From positions 62,171,094-62,235,093 of the forward strand of contig CP136065.1 in NCBI GenBank assembly GCA_032622095.1: a DNA stretch of 64,000 nucleotides. Reading direction: 5' to 3'. Position 1 is the stretch's first letter. Each line of letters starts with the position of its first letter. Positions 44,101 through 59,100 of the stretch are shown piece after piece. The notes under the pieces are model-generated. The model saw only the letters and a program-made list of their open reading frames with translations, was not told where the DNA came from and made no database searches. Made by a program: the position numbers and the translations under genes. This DNA comes from Siphonodentalium dalli (taxonomy: Eukaryota > Mollusca > Scaphopoda > Gadilida > Siphonodentaliidae).

Positions 44101-47100
44101 TGGCAAGAATTCAAGAATTATACTACCACTATCAAATTATTTTTAATGATGAATATTCTTCATTTTAATTGAAAGATGTAACATCCATTTAACTAAGGCT
44201 TATTTACATCCATTTAAATAAGGCATATTTACTACCATTTTCCATTCATTCAGACTTATTTGATTATTTTTAACTTTCAGGATTGTTTCAAGGGATATTG
44301 GAATGACCACAAAAAAGTCCATAAACAAGCAAGTAAGTGTATTTACAGAAAGTCTGTTAATACATTAAACTAATTTAGTAAAGGTATGCTGGTAGTAGAT
44401 ATAGCTACATGTACATGTATGCTCTGATTAATCAACCAATTTAACGAGGTTGTAGGCTGGTAATGATCGCGGTCGTATCGACAGTCAGCTACAGTCAGTT
44501 GGTACCACTGCGAATGGTAGCGGTTAGTTAACATGCGTTATCCGCCTGTAATCTTACTGCGGTAATATTTTTTTACTGCAATAACCATGTAACTTACTGC
44601 CACGTTAATTTTTTTGTGACCTTAAAAACGGCGAGTTCAATCTATAAATTTTGAATCATGTGAGTGTTCGACGTTTGGTGCCATTTTCAATCACCAAGTT
44701 TTCAATTGATAAATACCGGTACCATATCTAGATTGTTTACAGTTTATTTAACATACAAAGTTGGGCACTGAGCGACATTTGCGATTGTATCATCAATGTA
44801 GCGTCATGCCTCACCAGAAATAAATAAATTCTCTGGTGTGGTTACAATGTCGACTTAAAAGAAAAACCATTATAAACATCGCATGAAGAATACGGGCTAA
44901 CCGCGAATGCAAGGTGGTACGAAAGGTTTACTCCAGACTGTTCATTATACAGCTCAGTAACCCCGAGCTAGAGTTCTTTGTCTGGAGTGGACTTACAATG
45001 TAGCTACAAATTGTGCTGTCTTTCCATCCACCCCATCTCATGAAGGAGATTAACTCCGGTTATGTCAGAAGTTGTGGGTATATACATCTACGGATCTGAG
45101 GGAGCACAATCATTGGATCTCGTTGGCTAGCATCACTAAATTCACCCTCTGGGGACCTCATTCTTCTTAGGCCTCATCTTCTGTGATATATCTATAGCCT
45201 CAAATTAACATTAGGTTTAGTTAAATTTTCCCCTTCTGGGAAGTTTCTATATCCTCTAATTTGCAGAATAGAAGATAAATTGCATAATCGAGGTGACTAA
45301 TAGGTGAACTTCAACTGAGAATTTCAATCTGATCCTAGGTCTCCCATAGCATTTGCATCTTTCATTTGGAGAATGAGGTTAACAGAGGGTGAGTTTGGTG
45401 ATGCTAGCCCACAGTGCGGGATAGCGTCACTAAATTAACCATCTGGGGACCTCATTCTGCAAATGAAAGATACACTATTTCAAGGTAGAATTGCTATTTG
45501 TATATTGCTGCAGCCTTCATTGTAGGAATCAAGTTGTCTGCCGCCCGAATGCCAACTTCAACATGATTTCTGCAATTACTAGTAGAAAGGATAAGTTGAT
45601 TTAGTGCATCTCTTTCATTAACCCTTTCATGACGGGAGCTGCACTGGTGCAGCATTTGAACCTGTGCCAGTGCATTCTCTTATACATGTGAGTCTCCCAT
45701 AAGGAGCCTCACATATACAAGAGAATGCACTGGCTTACACGGTCAAGGTAAATATTGTTAGGCTAATGTATTATTTGATATATGCGATGCTCTCTATGGG
45801 AGACTTGCATATATAAGAGAATGCATTGGCACAGGGTTTTTGCAAAATTGGGGAAGCTCCAGTCATGGTAGAGTTAATGATATTGTTTTGTCTCTGGTAA
45901 ATTAGTGTTGAGAAATCAGGCCTGGCCCTTTGAAATTGGAAGGAGGGCAATGATCGCCCTCCTTAATTTATCCCAGGAGGGCTATTTGATCTGACCATAT
46001 GATGCGAAGCATCATCCGAGTCTCGCGGGGGGTGAGTTTGAGAGGGGGTTTCCCCCTGTCATGATTAGGGGGGTCCGGGGGTCCTCCCCCGGGAAATTTT
46101 TAATATGTAGTGTCCCTGAGAGCGATTCAGGCATATATTTTGTGGATTTTGTTCAGTGTTTCTTGAGGGAAAAAATGTAGTTTTGTGTGACCCACATTAT
46201 GTGAGTGAAGGGGGGATGCCCTATAGCAGAAGAGTCCACAATTAGAGGTACCATGTCTTACCCACCGGAAGCTGACATAAGCTAATGATAGGTAGAGCAC
46301 TCTGCTGTATAGGCAGTTTCTGATATATAGTCATAAAGAGTAGGAAAATAAAAGATAGCAGAAACCCAGAGAACACATACAAATTTCGTGTTATGATTTA
46401 TATTTCATAATAATATTTAATTTAATCATTGTATGATCAAAGTTATGTGAAAAAGAAATAATCCAAAAAAGGCCCCCTGGTCATTTCTGTAAATTTAGTA
46501 CCCGTGAGGTCTCCATGTCGTTACTGTACATTTATTAACCACGAGTTTCCCAGTCCGGATCCCCCGTCTTTGTAAAATAATTGCGCTTAACATGTATATG
46601 CATATGTAAACCATAATATTTATATACTTATTAAAAGATATCAACACTGAAATTTAAAAAAAAAAAAAAAAAAAATTTTTTTTTTTTTTTTTTTTTTTTT
46701 ATTATACTTACGCGAGGAGGGCGATAGGCGCCCTCCTTATTTTAATTTCAGGCGGGCGGAGGCGGGCGAGGGCGATCGCCCGCCTTAAAAGGCCAGGCCT
46801 GAGAAATTAAATACTTAATAGCTGTTAGATAGCATAATTATGATGACTTTTTGGTGCAAAAGTTATTGTCTTATGTTGTTTTTATTGTGATGTATTGCAT
46901 CATCACATCAAAAACTCACGATGTGATGGTTAGAAAAAATCATTATGCATTGAAATAGCGATGAATGGTCGCAGCCCTAGAAACGAAGATATTTTTAATT
47001 GTGGCCTAACCCTTTAGTGTGTTTATCTTTCTAGAGGATGGTCAGAAGAAGGGTGAACCTAAGGTGTACAATCCATGGCCAGGATTCGTGTACACTGGCC

Positions 47101-50100
47101 AGCTGAAGCCCTACCCTACTGTGAGTATATTAATCCGTGGCCAGGATTCGTGTACACTGGCCAGCTGAAGCCCTACCCTACTGTGAGTATATTAATCCTT
47201 GGCCAGGATGTGTGTACACTGGCCAGCTGAAGCCCTATCCTACTGTGAGTATATTAATATGTGGCCAGGATTTGTGCACACTGGCCAGCTGAAGCCCTAC
47301 CCTACTGTGAGTGTATTCATGTACACCGGCCAGCTGGAGCCCTATCCTACTGTGAGTATATTCATGTACACCGGTCAGTTGAAGCCCTACCCTACTGTGA
47401 GTATATTCCTCGCCCTGACCATTTTTTTTGGGATACTATAGAAGTCACCGATGTCCATCCATCGTTGCATGCATCCAATCCAGCCCAAATAGTTTCTGGA
47501 TGATATCTCAGAATAATTTATGAGTTTAAAAAGACTATTGTTATTTGAGCTTATTGCTCAGGGACAAAGCTCTGCCCATTTGATCTTTATTTGAAAAGTA
47601 TAATCGATATGGATATAGTTTCCAGAAGGTAATTCAGCTATATCTATCTGATTTCTTTCAAGTATAAAATAGGTGAATTACTCTAATGAAAATTTAGGTC
47701 AAGTTTGAATCTGAGTTTGTCCAATTGATCTTGTGCTCCTTTCCAACCTGATTGTTACAATTAGTTTCTAAATGTTGACTTTGGTAAGTTTGGTTGTCAT
47801 AGATGTTCTTGCCAAAAAGTCAATGTCTCAAAAAGTCCATATTTTTCCTACAAAACCAATGTCCAAAAAGAAACAAAGCCACCTTTTTATGGGATGTGTT
47901 GCCAGACAGAGTTTGAAACAGAATTTATTCATCAGTTGTGTTGTATCTACCTTCAAAATTGTCTATTTCTATCTCTTTTAATAAAAACATCACAGAATTT
48001 TCATCCTCTGCTAATTTATCCGAATCGTACTATACCATTTCTCTGCTGATTATCTGTATTTCTCTATTGTGGAATTGTACATCAGGCCATTTCTCTACCT
48101 GTATAAATCTGCATTTCTCTATTGTAGACGCCGATGAGAATCGTACCGGATCACATCCCGAGGCCGGACTATGCTGACCATGTACAAGGTACAGTATCAA
48201 CAGAGCAAAGTCAATTCTGGAAATAATTTAGCAATTCTTAGCTAGGCAATTTCAGCCTGTCTGTCAACAAAATGCCACAGTAAATGCCCAATGTGCTAGA
48301 AAGTGCCATTGTTCTTCAACGAAACTTAAGTGATTCCTGTATATTACAAAACTGAGTCATTTATGAATGAATAATATTGTCATAAGCATAACAAAGCCAA
48401 AAGTTAACTTTTGGAATACTAGCTGATCTGGTTTGCCATAAAAATTATCCAACTTTAACCCTTTCATGATTCAAACTGGAGCTTTCTGAAATAATGCGAA
48501 AACCCTGTGCCAATGCATTCTCTTATATATGCGATTCTCCTATAGCGAGCCTCGCATATATAAGAGAATTAATTGGCCTAACAAATATTTACCTTGAACT
48601 TGTAAGCCAGTGCATTCTCTTTTATATGTGAGGCTCCCGATAGGAGTTAATAGCTGAAGTGAGTTCAGCATATGATTATCACTCATTTAATATTTATCAG
48701 GTGTCCCGGTGTCAGAAAGACAGATGCGGGCATCAACAAGTATCAAATGTCTATCAGACGAGGAACAGGAATCCATGAGAGTGGCGTGCAAGGTAACAAT
48801 CCCATAATCACGAAAACCTTGGATACAGCTATTCAACCTGAGACCTTTTTATGATGACATTATATTACCACCTTCAAATTATGATCCCAATATCCACTAT
48901 AGCTTTGGATTGAACCAGCAAATTGGTTCATTGACTGCACTATAGCTTTGGATTGAATAGGGGAACCAGCACATTGGTTAATTGACTGCAGTATGTTCAT
49001 ACAATTATTATCCCCCGCAAACAAAGTTTGGCGTGGGATATAGAAATGGGCTCCTTTCATGAGTCCATCCGTGAGTCAGTCTGTAACAATTTTGAAGCTC
49101 ATTATCAGTCGGATTGCAATGACCTTCGGTTTGTTGAACCAACATGGGGGGAAAGAGTGTTTATAAACAGCGGGTCTCGTCCATTTATTTTTTCCAGAAT
49201 TGAGTAATGGGAATTGGTGTGAAAATGGATTTTAGTATTTGCATGACTGTGTCCTTCGGCACACCCTACAGGCCACAACCTTCATCCGATCTTCACCAAA
49301 TTTAGTATGGGTTTTCGGTGTGGCCTCCGAAATTCATTAAAAAACATGGCCTCCAGCAACCAGCTTGAATTTTACATTTCAAAAGAGGGTTCATTGACGT
49401 TTTCACATTTTCTGTTCAAGAGTTATCCCTCTTTCTTTATCTGAAAATGTTGAATTTCCGTCCGTCGTTCATTAGAATCGTCAAGTAATTTGTTCTTTCA
49501 TCACATTTTTTTTTCACAATTTGGTTTCCGACCTGCCCATATTTCAATGTTCACCATGGGGGTATCCCAGCACCCGTGGTGCAACCTCTTGTTATATTTG
49601 TTTTTACCCACAAAATTACCCAGCAGGTCTGCTCAGTAGGCATGTTTTTACTCTGACTTTTTATGTCCAAATTTCCCAGCAAGTAGCTTTTTATATGTTC
49701 ACCCCTGAATTATCAACACACATTGCTATGTGCGATAGATGACTTTTCATGATCAAGTGTTAATGCAATGGACCTATCCCTACGTCCCGCCCACCTGTAG
49801 GCTGCATGGTTACATTTACTACACACCACAAGCCATCTGAATTCCGCTATCTCTTCAGTGCTAAAATAGCTTCCGATGAGAAAGGACTGTGTTGTTAAAC
49901 GCCATGTAACACGATAATATAGTTCGTTCTTAATATCACGATTTTTAGATACCTTTGTGTGTATATATGCAACATGTAAAAGTGACTGTCGTTAGATATA
50001 AACAAAAATAGAACCAGTTTTTAAACAAAAACAGGTGTGATTGTTAGGCCACTTCCGTTAAACAACAAAGATATATGTTTAGGCATACATTGGATCAAAC

Positions 50101-53100
50101 GGTGTAAATGAAGCCATTATGAAACTTCAATATCAAATAGCAAATTTAATATCGAAGCTATGCTAATGGTTCACACCTTGATGAAATAAATCAAATGGGG
50201 GTGTGTACATGGGGTAATTAATCTATAATCCCTCTTTTGTCGAAATAAATATAACGATATCAGTTTACCATACACGAGCGTCCTGAATGAACCCTGGTGA
50301 CAAAGGATTATCAAATAATGGCCTTTTTAAATTCCACTACTTTTTTTTCGGGAATAAAGTACATTAAAGAAAACGCCGACTATCATGGAGTCAGTTACAT
50401 GTTGCCATGTCGAGGCAACAATGTCACAAAGTGAACTTGTTTGGTGAAGGTTGCGTGTATACACTGCGAAGCACGTGCAATGTGTGAAATTTCGTTGCTA
50501 TTCTCTTGGAAAACATCTGTTGATTCTGAATTTCTCATTTACACGTACATTGTCGGAGGAAGCTTTAGATTCTCAAATGGATTCAGTAAGATCGACGTTC
50601 GCACGAGATCCTACAGGTTAGTGTGAATAGCAGACATTCGAACTCAATATTACCACGATGTTATAACAGCAACAAATGTAGGCCTATACATTTATAACGA
50701 AAAACACTTCACATAAAACACATACTAGCGGCACAATTAATATTCATAACGCATCGTCGATCGGGACTACTATTTCACATTTCAGTCTGAAATCTGTTTT
50801 ATATAAATATTGAAATTTAAATAACACTAGGATCCGAGTGTGGTCGTTGGCATGGTTTAATCCAGCGTAAAAAGATGTCATAGTTACTTTTCTATAGTTA
50901 GGAAACCGAACTAAAACATGTATAAATATCGTTCGTCAACCGGACATGTTCCCCATGCACATATCAACACCATTGTAGCTTTTTAAGACATATTTTGCTC
51001 TCATGTTCGTAAATTCCCTATAGCTTACAACTGTTGTTAGGGACCGGCTTGTGGTGCGATTCATATCACTAGGCAGGCATATGTTGCTTCCGGGTTTAAG
51101 CTATCGGCTCATTGGCTATAATTGAAATTGGGGCGGTACCTATGGATAGGTCCATTATAATGTAAAACCAATACAGTTTAAAGAAACCAAAAAAAAACAT
51201 TTTAATTTTATCATAAATAACAAAGAGAATATCAAATACAAGTTGAAATGTGTCTACTTGTAGGTAAAGATTGTGGACATTGTTTCTGAAGAGGACTGGC
51301 AGGATAATTTTTCAGTCGAGTTTTTCAAAAACTCGACTTATGGTTTGACGAGGGGCGGTTGGCGGGCGGGCGGACCTAAAGAATGCCTTATAACTTTGAC
51401 ATTTGTGAACAGATTCAACAAAATTTTGGTATGGCAGTTGCTCCCAATGACCATTTACTGCCTGTAGAAAATGGGTCATGTCCGAACTTTTTTAGTTTTT
51501 TGGTTAAGTTTTTCACCGTTGGCGCGATAACTCATGCAAATATTAACCAATTTCAACAATATTTGGTATATGAGACTCTTGCAACAATATCTCGGACGAG
51601 TTCGAAAACCAGGTTTGTCCAAATTTTTTTTCCAGAGTTATGGGTCTTAGTTTGTCTATTTTTAGCAATTTTATCACCGTTAGCGCGATAACTTGATGAA
51701 ATATTAACCGATTTCAACAATATTTGGTATATGAGTTCGAAAACCAGGTTTGTCCAAATTTTTTTCCCGGAATTATGGGTCTTAGTTTGTCTATTTTTAG
51801 CAATTTTATCACCGTTAGCGCGATAACTCGATGAAATGTTAACATTTGGTATATAGGTCTATTGCAATAATATACCATCGTCCAACTTTTTTTCCCGGAG
51901 TTGTGCACCTTATTGGCAGAAGTTTGGTTTGACTGCCAAAAAACTCGACAAAAGCATCTTAGATGCGTACCCCTTGTTCATTTTTATTTTCAGTTGGCCA
52001 TAAAAGCACCCAGCAGGCAATATTTTTTGTGATGGGGCAGGTGTCTGAGAAAACAGAACATGAATTTTGTTTGATTTTATTTCTATTTTATAACAGCTCG
52101 CCCGAGAAGTATTGGATGTAGCTGCCGAAGCTGTTGATATAGGAGTGACAACAGATGAATTAGACAGGCTAGTACATGAAGTGAGTTATAACTTCGGATA
52201 TTAGTTACGGAGCTGAGTCCAATGTAGTTAAAGAGCAGTCAACCATAAATTCTTTGGGAATCTCATTATTGCACATGCTTAATTCACATAAAATGTATAG
52301 CATTTTTTATGAGACTCTTCTGCGGACTCCTTGACCCTTGATCTTTAACACAAATTTACAAACATTTTTTTCGTAAAAGACATTACCAGTAAGGCGAATA
52401 TAAAAAATATGCTTTATTCTCATCCCCTTTGTCCCATCCAGCTGTCCCGACCTCAATTTTTTTTTTATTTGGATAACATTTTGGGGTAAACTTTTTTTTC
52501 TCATGCCTTTAACTGTGAAGTACATTGCAATGACCCATTAATCAGTCTATTTCAATCAAATTGGGCAAGTTGGAAGGGTCTATTAATCATCTGCTTATGC
52601 TTATGAGCAGATGACAGACCAAAGGATAATGCAAATGCAGATTTAACACTTTCATGACTGGAGCTGCACTGTGCAGCATAGGGAGCCTCGCACAAGCCTT
52701 GAAATAGTGTGTCTGTCATTTGCAGAATGAGGTCCCCAGAGGGTGAATTTAGTGACGCTACCCCGCACAGCGGGCTAGCATCACTAAATTCACCCTCTGG
52801 GAACCTCATTCTGCTTAGGCCTCAGCAGAATGAGGTTCCCATAAGCTGAATTTAGTGATGCTAGCCTGCTAAGCGGGGTAGCGTCACTAAATTCACCCTC
52901 TGGGGACCTCATTCTGCAAATGACAGGCACACTATTTCAAGGCTTGGCCTCGCATATATATTAAAGAGAATGCACTGGCTTACAAGTTCTAGTCAATATT
53001 TTTAGTCCAATGTATTCTCTTGTATATGCGAGGCTGCTCCCTATGGGATACTCGCATATATAAGAGAATGCAATGGCACCGTGTATTGAAAAATTTCAGG

Positions 53101-56100
53101 AAGCCTTATTGAAACCGTGAGTAAATTATATCTCAACGCCAGGCTCCAAAATACGTTTACTTGTGTGAGAATCAAATGCTGAGTCAAGTTAGTCATACAG
53201 CACTGAACTTTGAAAAGTTTCGCGAGAATCATTACGAGAATCGTTTTGGTGATTCTCATTGAATCTTAAGGCTTGCAACCACTTGTTGACTACTTTAGGG
53301 ACAGATGATTAGATGTAGCCTTTCGCGGTCACTCTGATTTCTTCTCATACCATTCTCTTATCTTCTTATCAATGACACGAGACACATTGACAGCGACGGT
53401 TGTATTTTGGGGCTTCATTTGGACTAATAAATTGTTGAATGACGGCTCATGGTCCTTAATGTTCAATGATTCATTAGGATACTCTTGTTTGCATATTCCA
53501 TGGTTCATTACAACTGTTCCGTAATTGTTTGTATGCTCGAGCTCGTGTCCATGCGCTGGTGTCTCCATTGGTAATCACGGCAGTAATCTGGACACCAGAA
53601 GCCTGTAATTTGCTCAATGTTGTGGCAATCTCTGGAAGGCAGGAACTTAATTGATGGGACACATGCCAATGAGGTCATTCCATGAATAGATTACTCCTTT
53701 ACTTCCTGTTTATACGGTAAACGCATTTTCTATCATTTAAAATGTGATTTCACATTCTCTTTTTCAAAAGAAAAATAGTTTTCAATAACAACCGTATATC
53801 ACAATGTTATTTGGACAAATGATGGGTGGAGCAAGTACTCAGCTGATACATTGATAGCTCTAAGCTCCGAAAGGGAGGTCATCTCCATATCTTTCTGAAA
53901 CTATCTACTTTATTTGCAGGATCTTCAACCAAGTCACCATTATTTGTTCAGTTTGGGCCCTATGGTAGCTGGCCAACATGTATTAGTCTTCTGGTGTAAT
54001 TACATACATTGGCTTATGGTGATATTGTATATATTGTAGGTTATCAGGTCAATCCAGTTCTTTGATTGAGGTGCATAGAGGTGTTTATCTTTCCTCGTGG
54101 CCTCCACCTGCCAGAAAATTCTATATTATACCATATAGTTCAGTGGGCAAGATAACTTTTCAAAATCAGTAAACTATATATCTCCTAGAAGTATCTTGCC
54201 CACTGAACTCTGAGCTCCCTCCCAGGGTTTCGCACCCACCCCGCTCATGAGGAATGTCCTAATGGGGGAAAAAAGAGGATGAATCGACTTGGCAATTGGT
54301 TTTGTTGGATCGGAGATCACGTGGTTGGATATTACATGAGGTCATGAACCATGATAAAATGTACCATAGAAGTTTCGTACCGTTTTCAACTCAGGGGTTT
54401 GTTAACCCTTCCTAGTTAAATGGAAATATACCATATAGTTCAGTGGGCAAGATACTTCTAGGAGATATATATTTTACTTATTTTGAAAAATATTGTATTT
54501 ATTGTTTATTTCAGGCATCTGTAGATCGAGAATGTTATCCGTCTCCACTAAATTATTATGAATTCCCTAAATCATGTTGCACGTAAGTTTATATCTATAA
54601 ATTACATATGTTGCTCAGTGAGCTGATACCCATTAAAGTGACCCCTTCCATGACTGGAGCCTCCTGAAATTTTTTGAAAACCCTTTGCCAATGCATTCTC
54701 TTGTATATTCTCGTCTCCCATATATTTGAGAATACATTGGCCTTACAATATTTACCTTGACAGCCAGTACATTCTCTTATATATGTGAGGCTGCCTATGC
54801 AATGGCTGCAGCCGGTTCATTGGTTGGCTTGTTCAAATGACTGGGAAAATACTGTAATGTTTAAAAGTATGTTAGAGCAAGTAATTGGTTATTATAAATC
54901 ACTATATAAAACTGTCATTATTATTTGTCAATGAGTATATTGTAATGAGAAGGTTAAGTGAATTTGATGTCACATGACTTGAATCTTCTTTCAGATCTGT
55001 AAATGAAGTTATTTGTCATGGAATACCAGATCTTAGACCACTAGAAAATGGAGATATTGTCAATGGTATGTCACTTAAACTTAGGCCATTAAATTAAAAT
55101 ACCTGTGTTCTCAGGCAATTTTTTAGATCTCAATTTATTGATGAGGGAAGAAGGTTATTTATTTTTATCTCAAAATCTGGAAACAATACTCCAAAAACAT
55201 ACAAAAATTAATTTTCGTTGTTCAAATCCAATATTTCTAAGAGAAAATATTGAAAACAATGTTTGATGAGGCTTTTTAAAAGAAAATTTCTGTGATGATG
55301 GAAGTGCCTGAGAACACAGAATTTTATATATTATGCCTTACTTGCAAACCTTGAGATAGGGTGTCTGTCATTTGCAGAATGAGGTCCCCAGAGGGTGAAT
55401 TTAGTGATGCTACCCCGCATAGCGGGCTAGCATCACCAAATTCACCCTCTGGGAACCTCATTCTGCTGAGGTGTAAGCAGATTGAGGTCCCCAGAGGGTG
55501 AATTGGTGATGCTAGCCCACTATTCGGGGTAGCATCACTAAATTCAACCTCTGTGGACCTCATTCTGCAAATGACAGACAGCCTATTTCAAGGCTTCCTT
55601 ACTTGTGAATGTGTGATTGATTTTGTAACCTAGAAAATAATAAAACATATGTACTTGTGATCAATTCAGAAAATTCAAAGCTCTCTATATATTGTTGAGT
55701 AGTATAATAAAATCTTATCTTATCCAATATTTATAGTGTTAATATTTAAATTTATATTCAATATTTTAACGGGTTTGATTTTTAAATTTTTTATGAACGA
55801 GAAGTGTACATTTTGAGTTCACTGTAAAATTTTCAAATTCTATACTAAATTATGATACAATATGTTCAATAAAACAAAAACGGCGATCTGTCCACTTAAA
55901 ATTGCGGCAAATCACCACAATTCGGAGACATCTGATTCACGGCGATGTAGCCATTAATTTTCAACATGCATAACTACTGTTTGCCGTGAATTATGGATGT
56001 TGGCGATTCGTGCCTCAGATGCTTCAAGATGTTATGAAGCGAAAGCATGCATCCGCACATAAAACATAGTTCTGTGGTTCGAGACCAGTTACTGTTTCCC

Positions 56101-59100
56101 AAGACTTGATATTGGAATATCATGTACCACATAATAGTTTAGATAATCATTTGTGAAGGATAATTATTTGCTTTGGAAATATTTAGAGCTATAAGACCTA
56201 ACTATCGCATTGCCATGACAACTGTCACTAAATTCTCCCAAACTGCAAGTTTGTTGACTTCCAAGTACAATCCCCTGGATAAATGTGCCTAATCCCTTTA
56301 AAATCATCCCAAAACAAATATTTATCCTTCACTGAAGAATATCTATACAATTCTGTGGTAATAATAAATATTAAGAAACAGTAACTAGGCTCAAATCTAC
56401 ACATTTTCTTTGTAACATTGTGAAATGTCACATCCATGTGCACTCACAGAAGTAAAATTATTTAGTTTAACCAATTTTGGCAGTGTCAACGTAACATTTT
56501 GCCCAAATAGAATTCTAAGACTCGTTTCATAAATTTCATATGAGAGGAACACTCATTTCATATTCTATTTATCATGACTCTATTTGGGTTGATTTCAGTG
56601 CCAAATACTCATTTCATATTCTATTTATCATGACTCTATTTGGGTTGATTTCAGTGCCAAATAATCATTTCATATCCCCTATATCTTTTTTTCAGTTGAT
56701 GTGACAGTATACCACAGAGATTTTCATGGAGATTTGAATGAAACTTTTTATGTTGGTGAAGTTGATGAAGAAAGCAAAGCTCTTGTGAAAACAACATATG
56801 AATGTATCTCCCAGGCGATAGCCCAAGGTTTGTTTGCATTCCCAGTCGGTAAATGTGCAAATAATTTAAAAGTCTGTTAAAATATCACCACTAAGAAGAA
56901 CATGGAGAAATAGATCAACTGTGTTCTTACATTCATTATTGATAGTTTTCCAATAAAACATTTTGCCTGTTGAAACCATTCTTAAGTAAACAAAACTGTT
57001 ATAGTGATTTGTAAACAAACATTGTTAATCGTGTAATAAGTTAAATATTTTTGTCGGAATATGATTTTCAGAAAAAGTAATTAAAAACAATGATACTTTT
57101 ATAATACAGGTACTTCCCAGAAGATGATGCCTATGAAAGGAAACTTGAACTAATAGTCCTTATACTAGGTCAATCTCCATTAAATTTTCATGAGGAATCT
57201 CTGCCAATATTCTAAAATGAACTCGAAAGATTTGAATAATAAGAAATAATCAAGCCTGAGTTTAATGTGCCTGTCAATTGCGGAATGAGGTCCCCAGAGG
57301 GTGAATTTAGGGTCATTCAATTTGAGAGCTTTCCGATGAATGGCAACAAGCCATATTTCCTACTAAATCCTGAAAAATTACCCATAATTATGCTGTGGTT
57401 AAGGAGTCGATTGTTTAGGGCAATACTGTATTTCGAGGCTCGTTTGTATATATATATATTAACTCCATCGCATTTCAGTGAAGCCTGGCACCAGATATAG
57501 GGAGATTGGTAACATAATCCAGAAGCACGCTCAGGGAAATGGTTTCTCTGTCGTGAGGACTTACTGTGGCCATGGAATTCATCAGTAAGTGATTTATGCA
57601 ATGGAAAGCATGTGATATTCCCTCTACAATAGTCAATTCATAGAGGGGCAAAAAATTTTAGGTTAATTTACAATGCCAGCCATCAGTGACTCTTGCAAAA
57701 ACAAAGTTCCATCTCTTTAATCCGTTACTACATTATTAATTCAATCGTACTCAATGATCACACTTTACATTCTTTGAACTACTAAATTCAATAAAAATTC
57801 CAAATTGGTTGTTTTTTGGTTCATATGGTTATATTTCCGCCAAAGGAAGCCCTCACACTGAACTATATGGATAGATGTCCTGCGTTTGTAAACCATAGCA
57901 GAAAAGGGTTAACTTTTTGGTCGGTCGCCTACGGTAACTAATGGTCAGTGGCTTGCCTCGGTATCAGTCACGCATGCGCAGTCCCAATATAATTCACTGT
58001 ACAGGTTGAATTAGCCAGTTTATTTTTTCTGCTACAACCGAACGGATCATAAGGGAGTATTTTTCCGAATTTGTCGTTTAACAATAGCGACAAATTCAAT
58101 TTATCGATACAATAATTACTGGTCGCCTACGCGTTCGTTTTTATAATTATCGTTTCGAATTCACGGACCGTTTCGTTTCAAACATATAATTGTTCGTGTT
58201 TTTCGAATAGGCGGCTGACTTCAAAATTTTCGAATATGAAAATCGATACGAGGCGCACATTTCGCCATAATCAGCCGCCATTTCAAAGCCTTACGAGGCG
58301 CATAGACTACTGTGAACAATTCATCTATGTAATTATTATAGAACCTATAAGGTATGATATAATTTGTCAGATATAAAAAATGCCACGTGATTCTCTAACG
58401 GAAGTCTCCTAATTTCGTGGGAATTTATTTACGCGTGGACATTTATTTAGCAATAATTACCATCGCTACTGACGCTATCTATCATAATGTTATGAACAAC
58501 ATTCTTTCTCATAATACTTTGTTGTTTTATGGTTCTATACCACTGATCCAGATGTGTTGGTCACATTCGAACTTAAAGTTGATAACATTAACATCTTGGT
58601 TTATCAATGTCAAAACCAGATACCATTTCAAGGCCTTACGAGGCGCACAGATTATTGTGAGAAATACATCTATGGAATTATTATAGCACCTATAAGGTAT
58701 GATTGAATTTGTCAGATATCAAAAATGCCACGTGATTCTCCGCCGGAAATATCATAATTTCGTGGGAATTATTTTGACGTTTTAATGCGTGGAAATTTAT
58801 TTAACAATAATTCCATCGCTACTGACACTATCTCTCGTCATGTTATGAACAACGTGCTTTCACATAATACTATGTTTCAATACAAATGATCCAGATGTGT
58901 TAATCACGTTTGACCTTGAAGTTGATTACAATCTACCCAAGAATACTGACAGTTGATTAGATCTTGGTTTATCAATGTCACATGCATAACAATAACTTCA
59001 TATGACAGTAGTACCGTAGTGCTACGAATAAATCTCAGCCATGTCATAGAGGTATGTCGATTAATAGCTACCTTGTATATACCGCTATTCTCAAAGTGAT

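Noticed and set aside
47199-47503. 80-residue plus-strand frames in the METAP1 exon 3 repeat
   Set aside because: Shifted-frame reading of the donor-edge repeat; they do not continue the METAP1 frame.
54515-55065. Chance that METAP1 is a processed pseudogene or retrocopy
   Set aside because: Ten introns with correct phases and no stop in 302 codons show an intact spliced gene.
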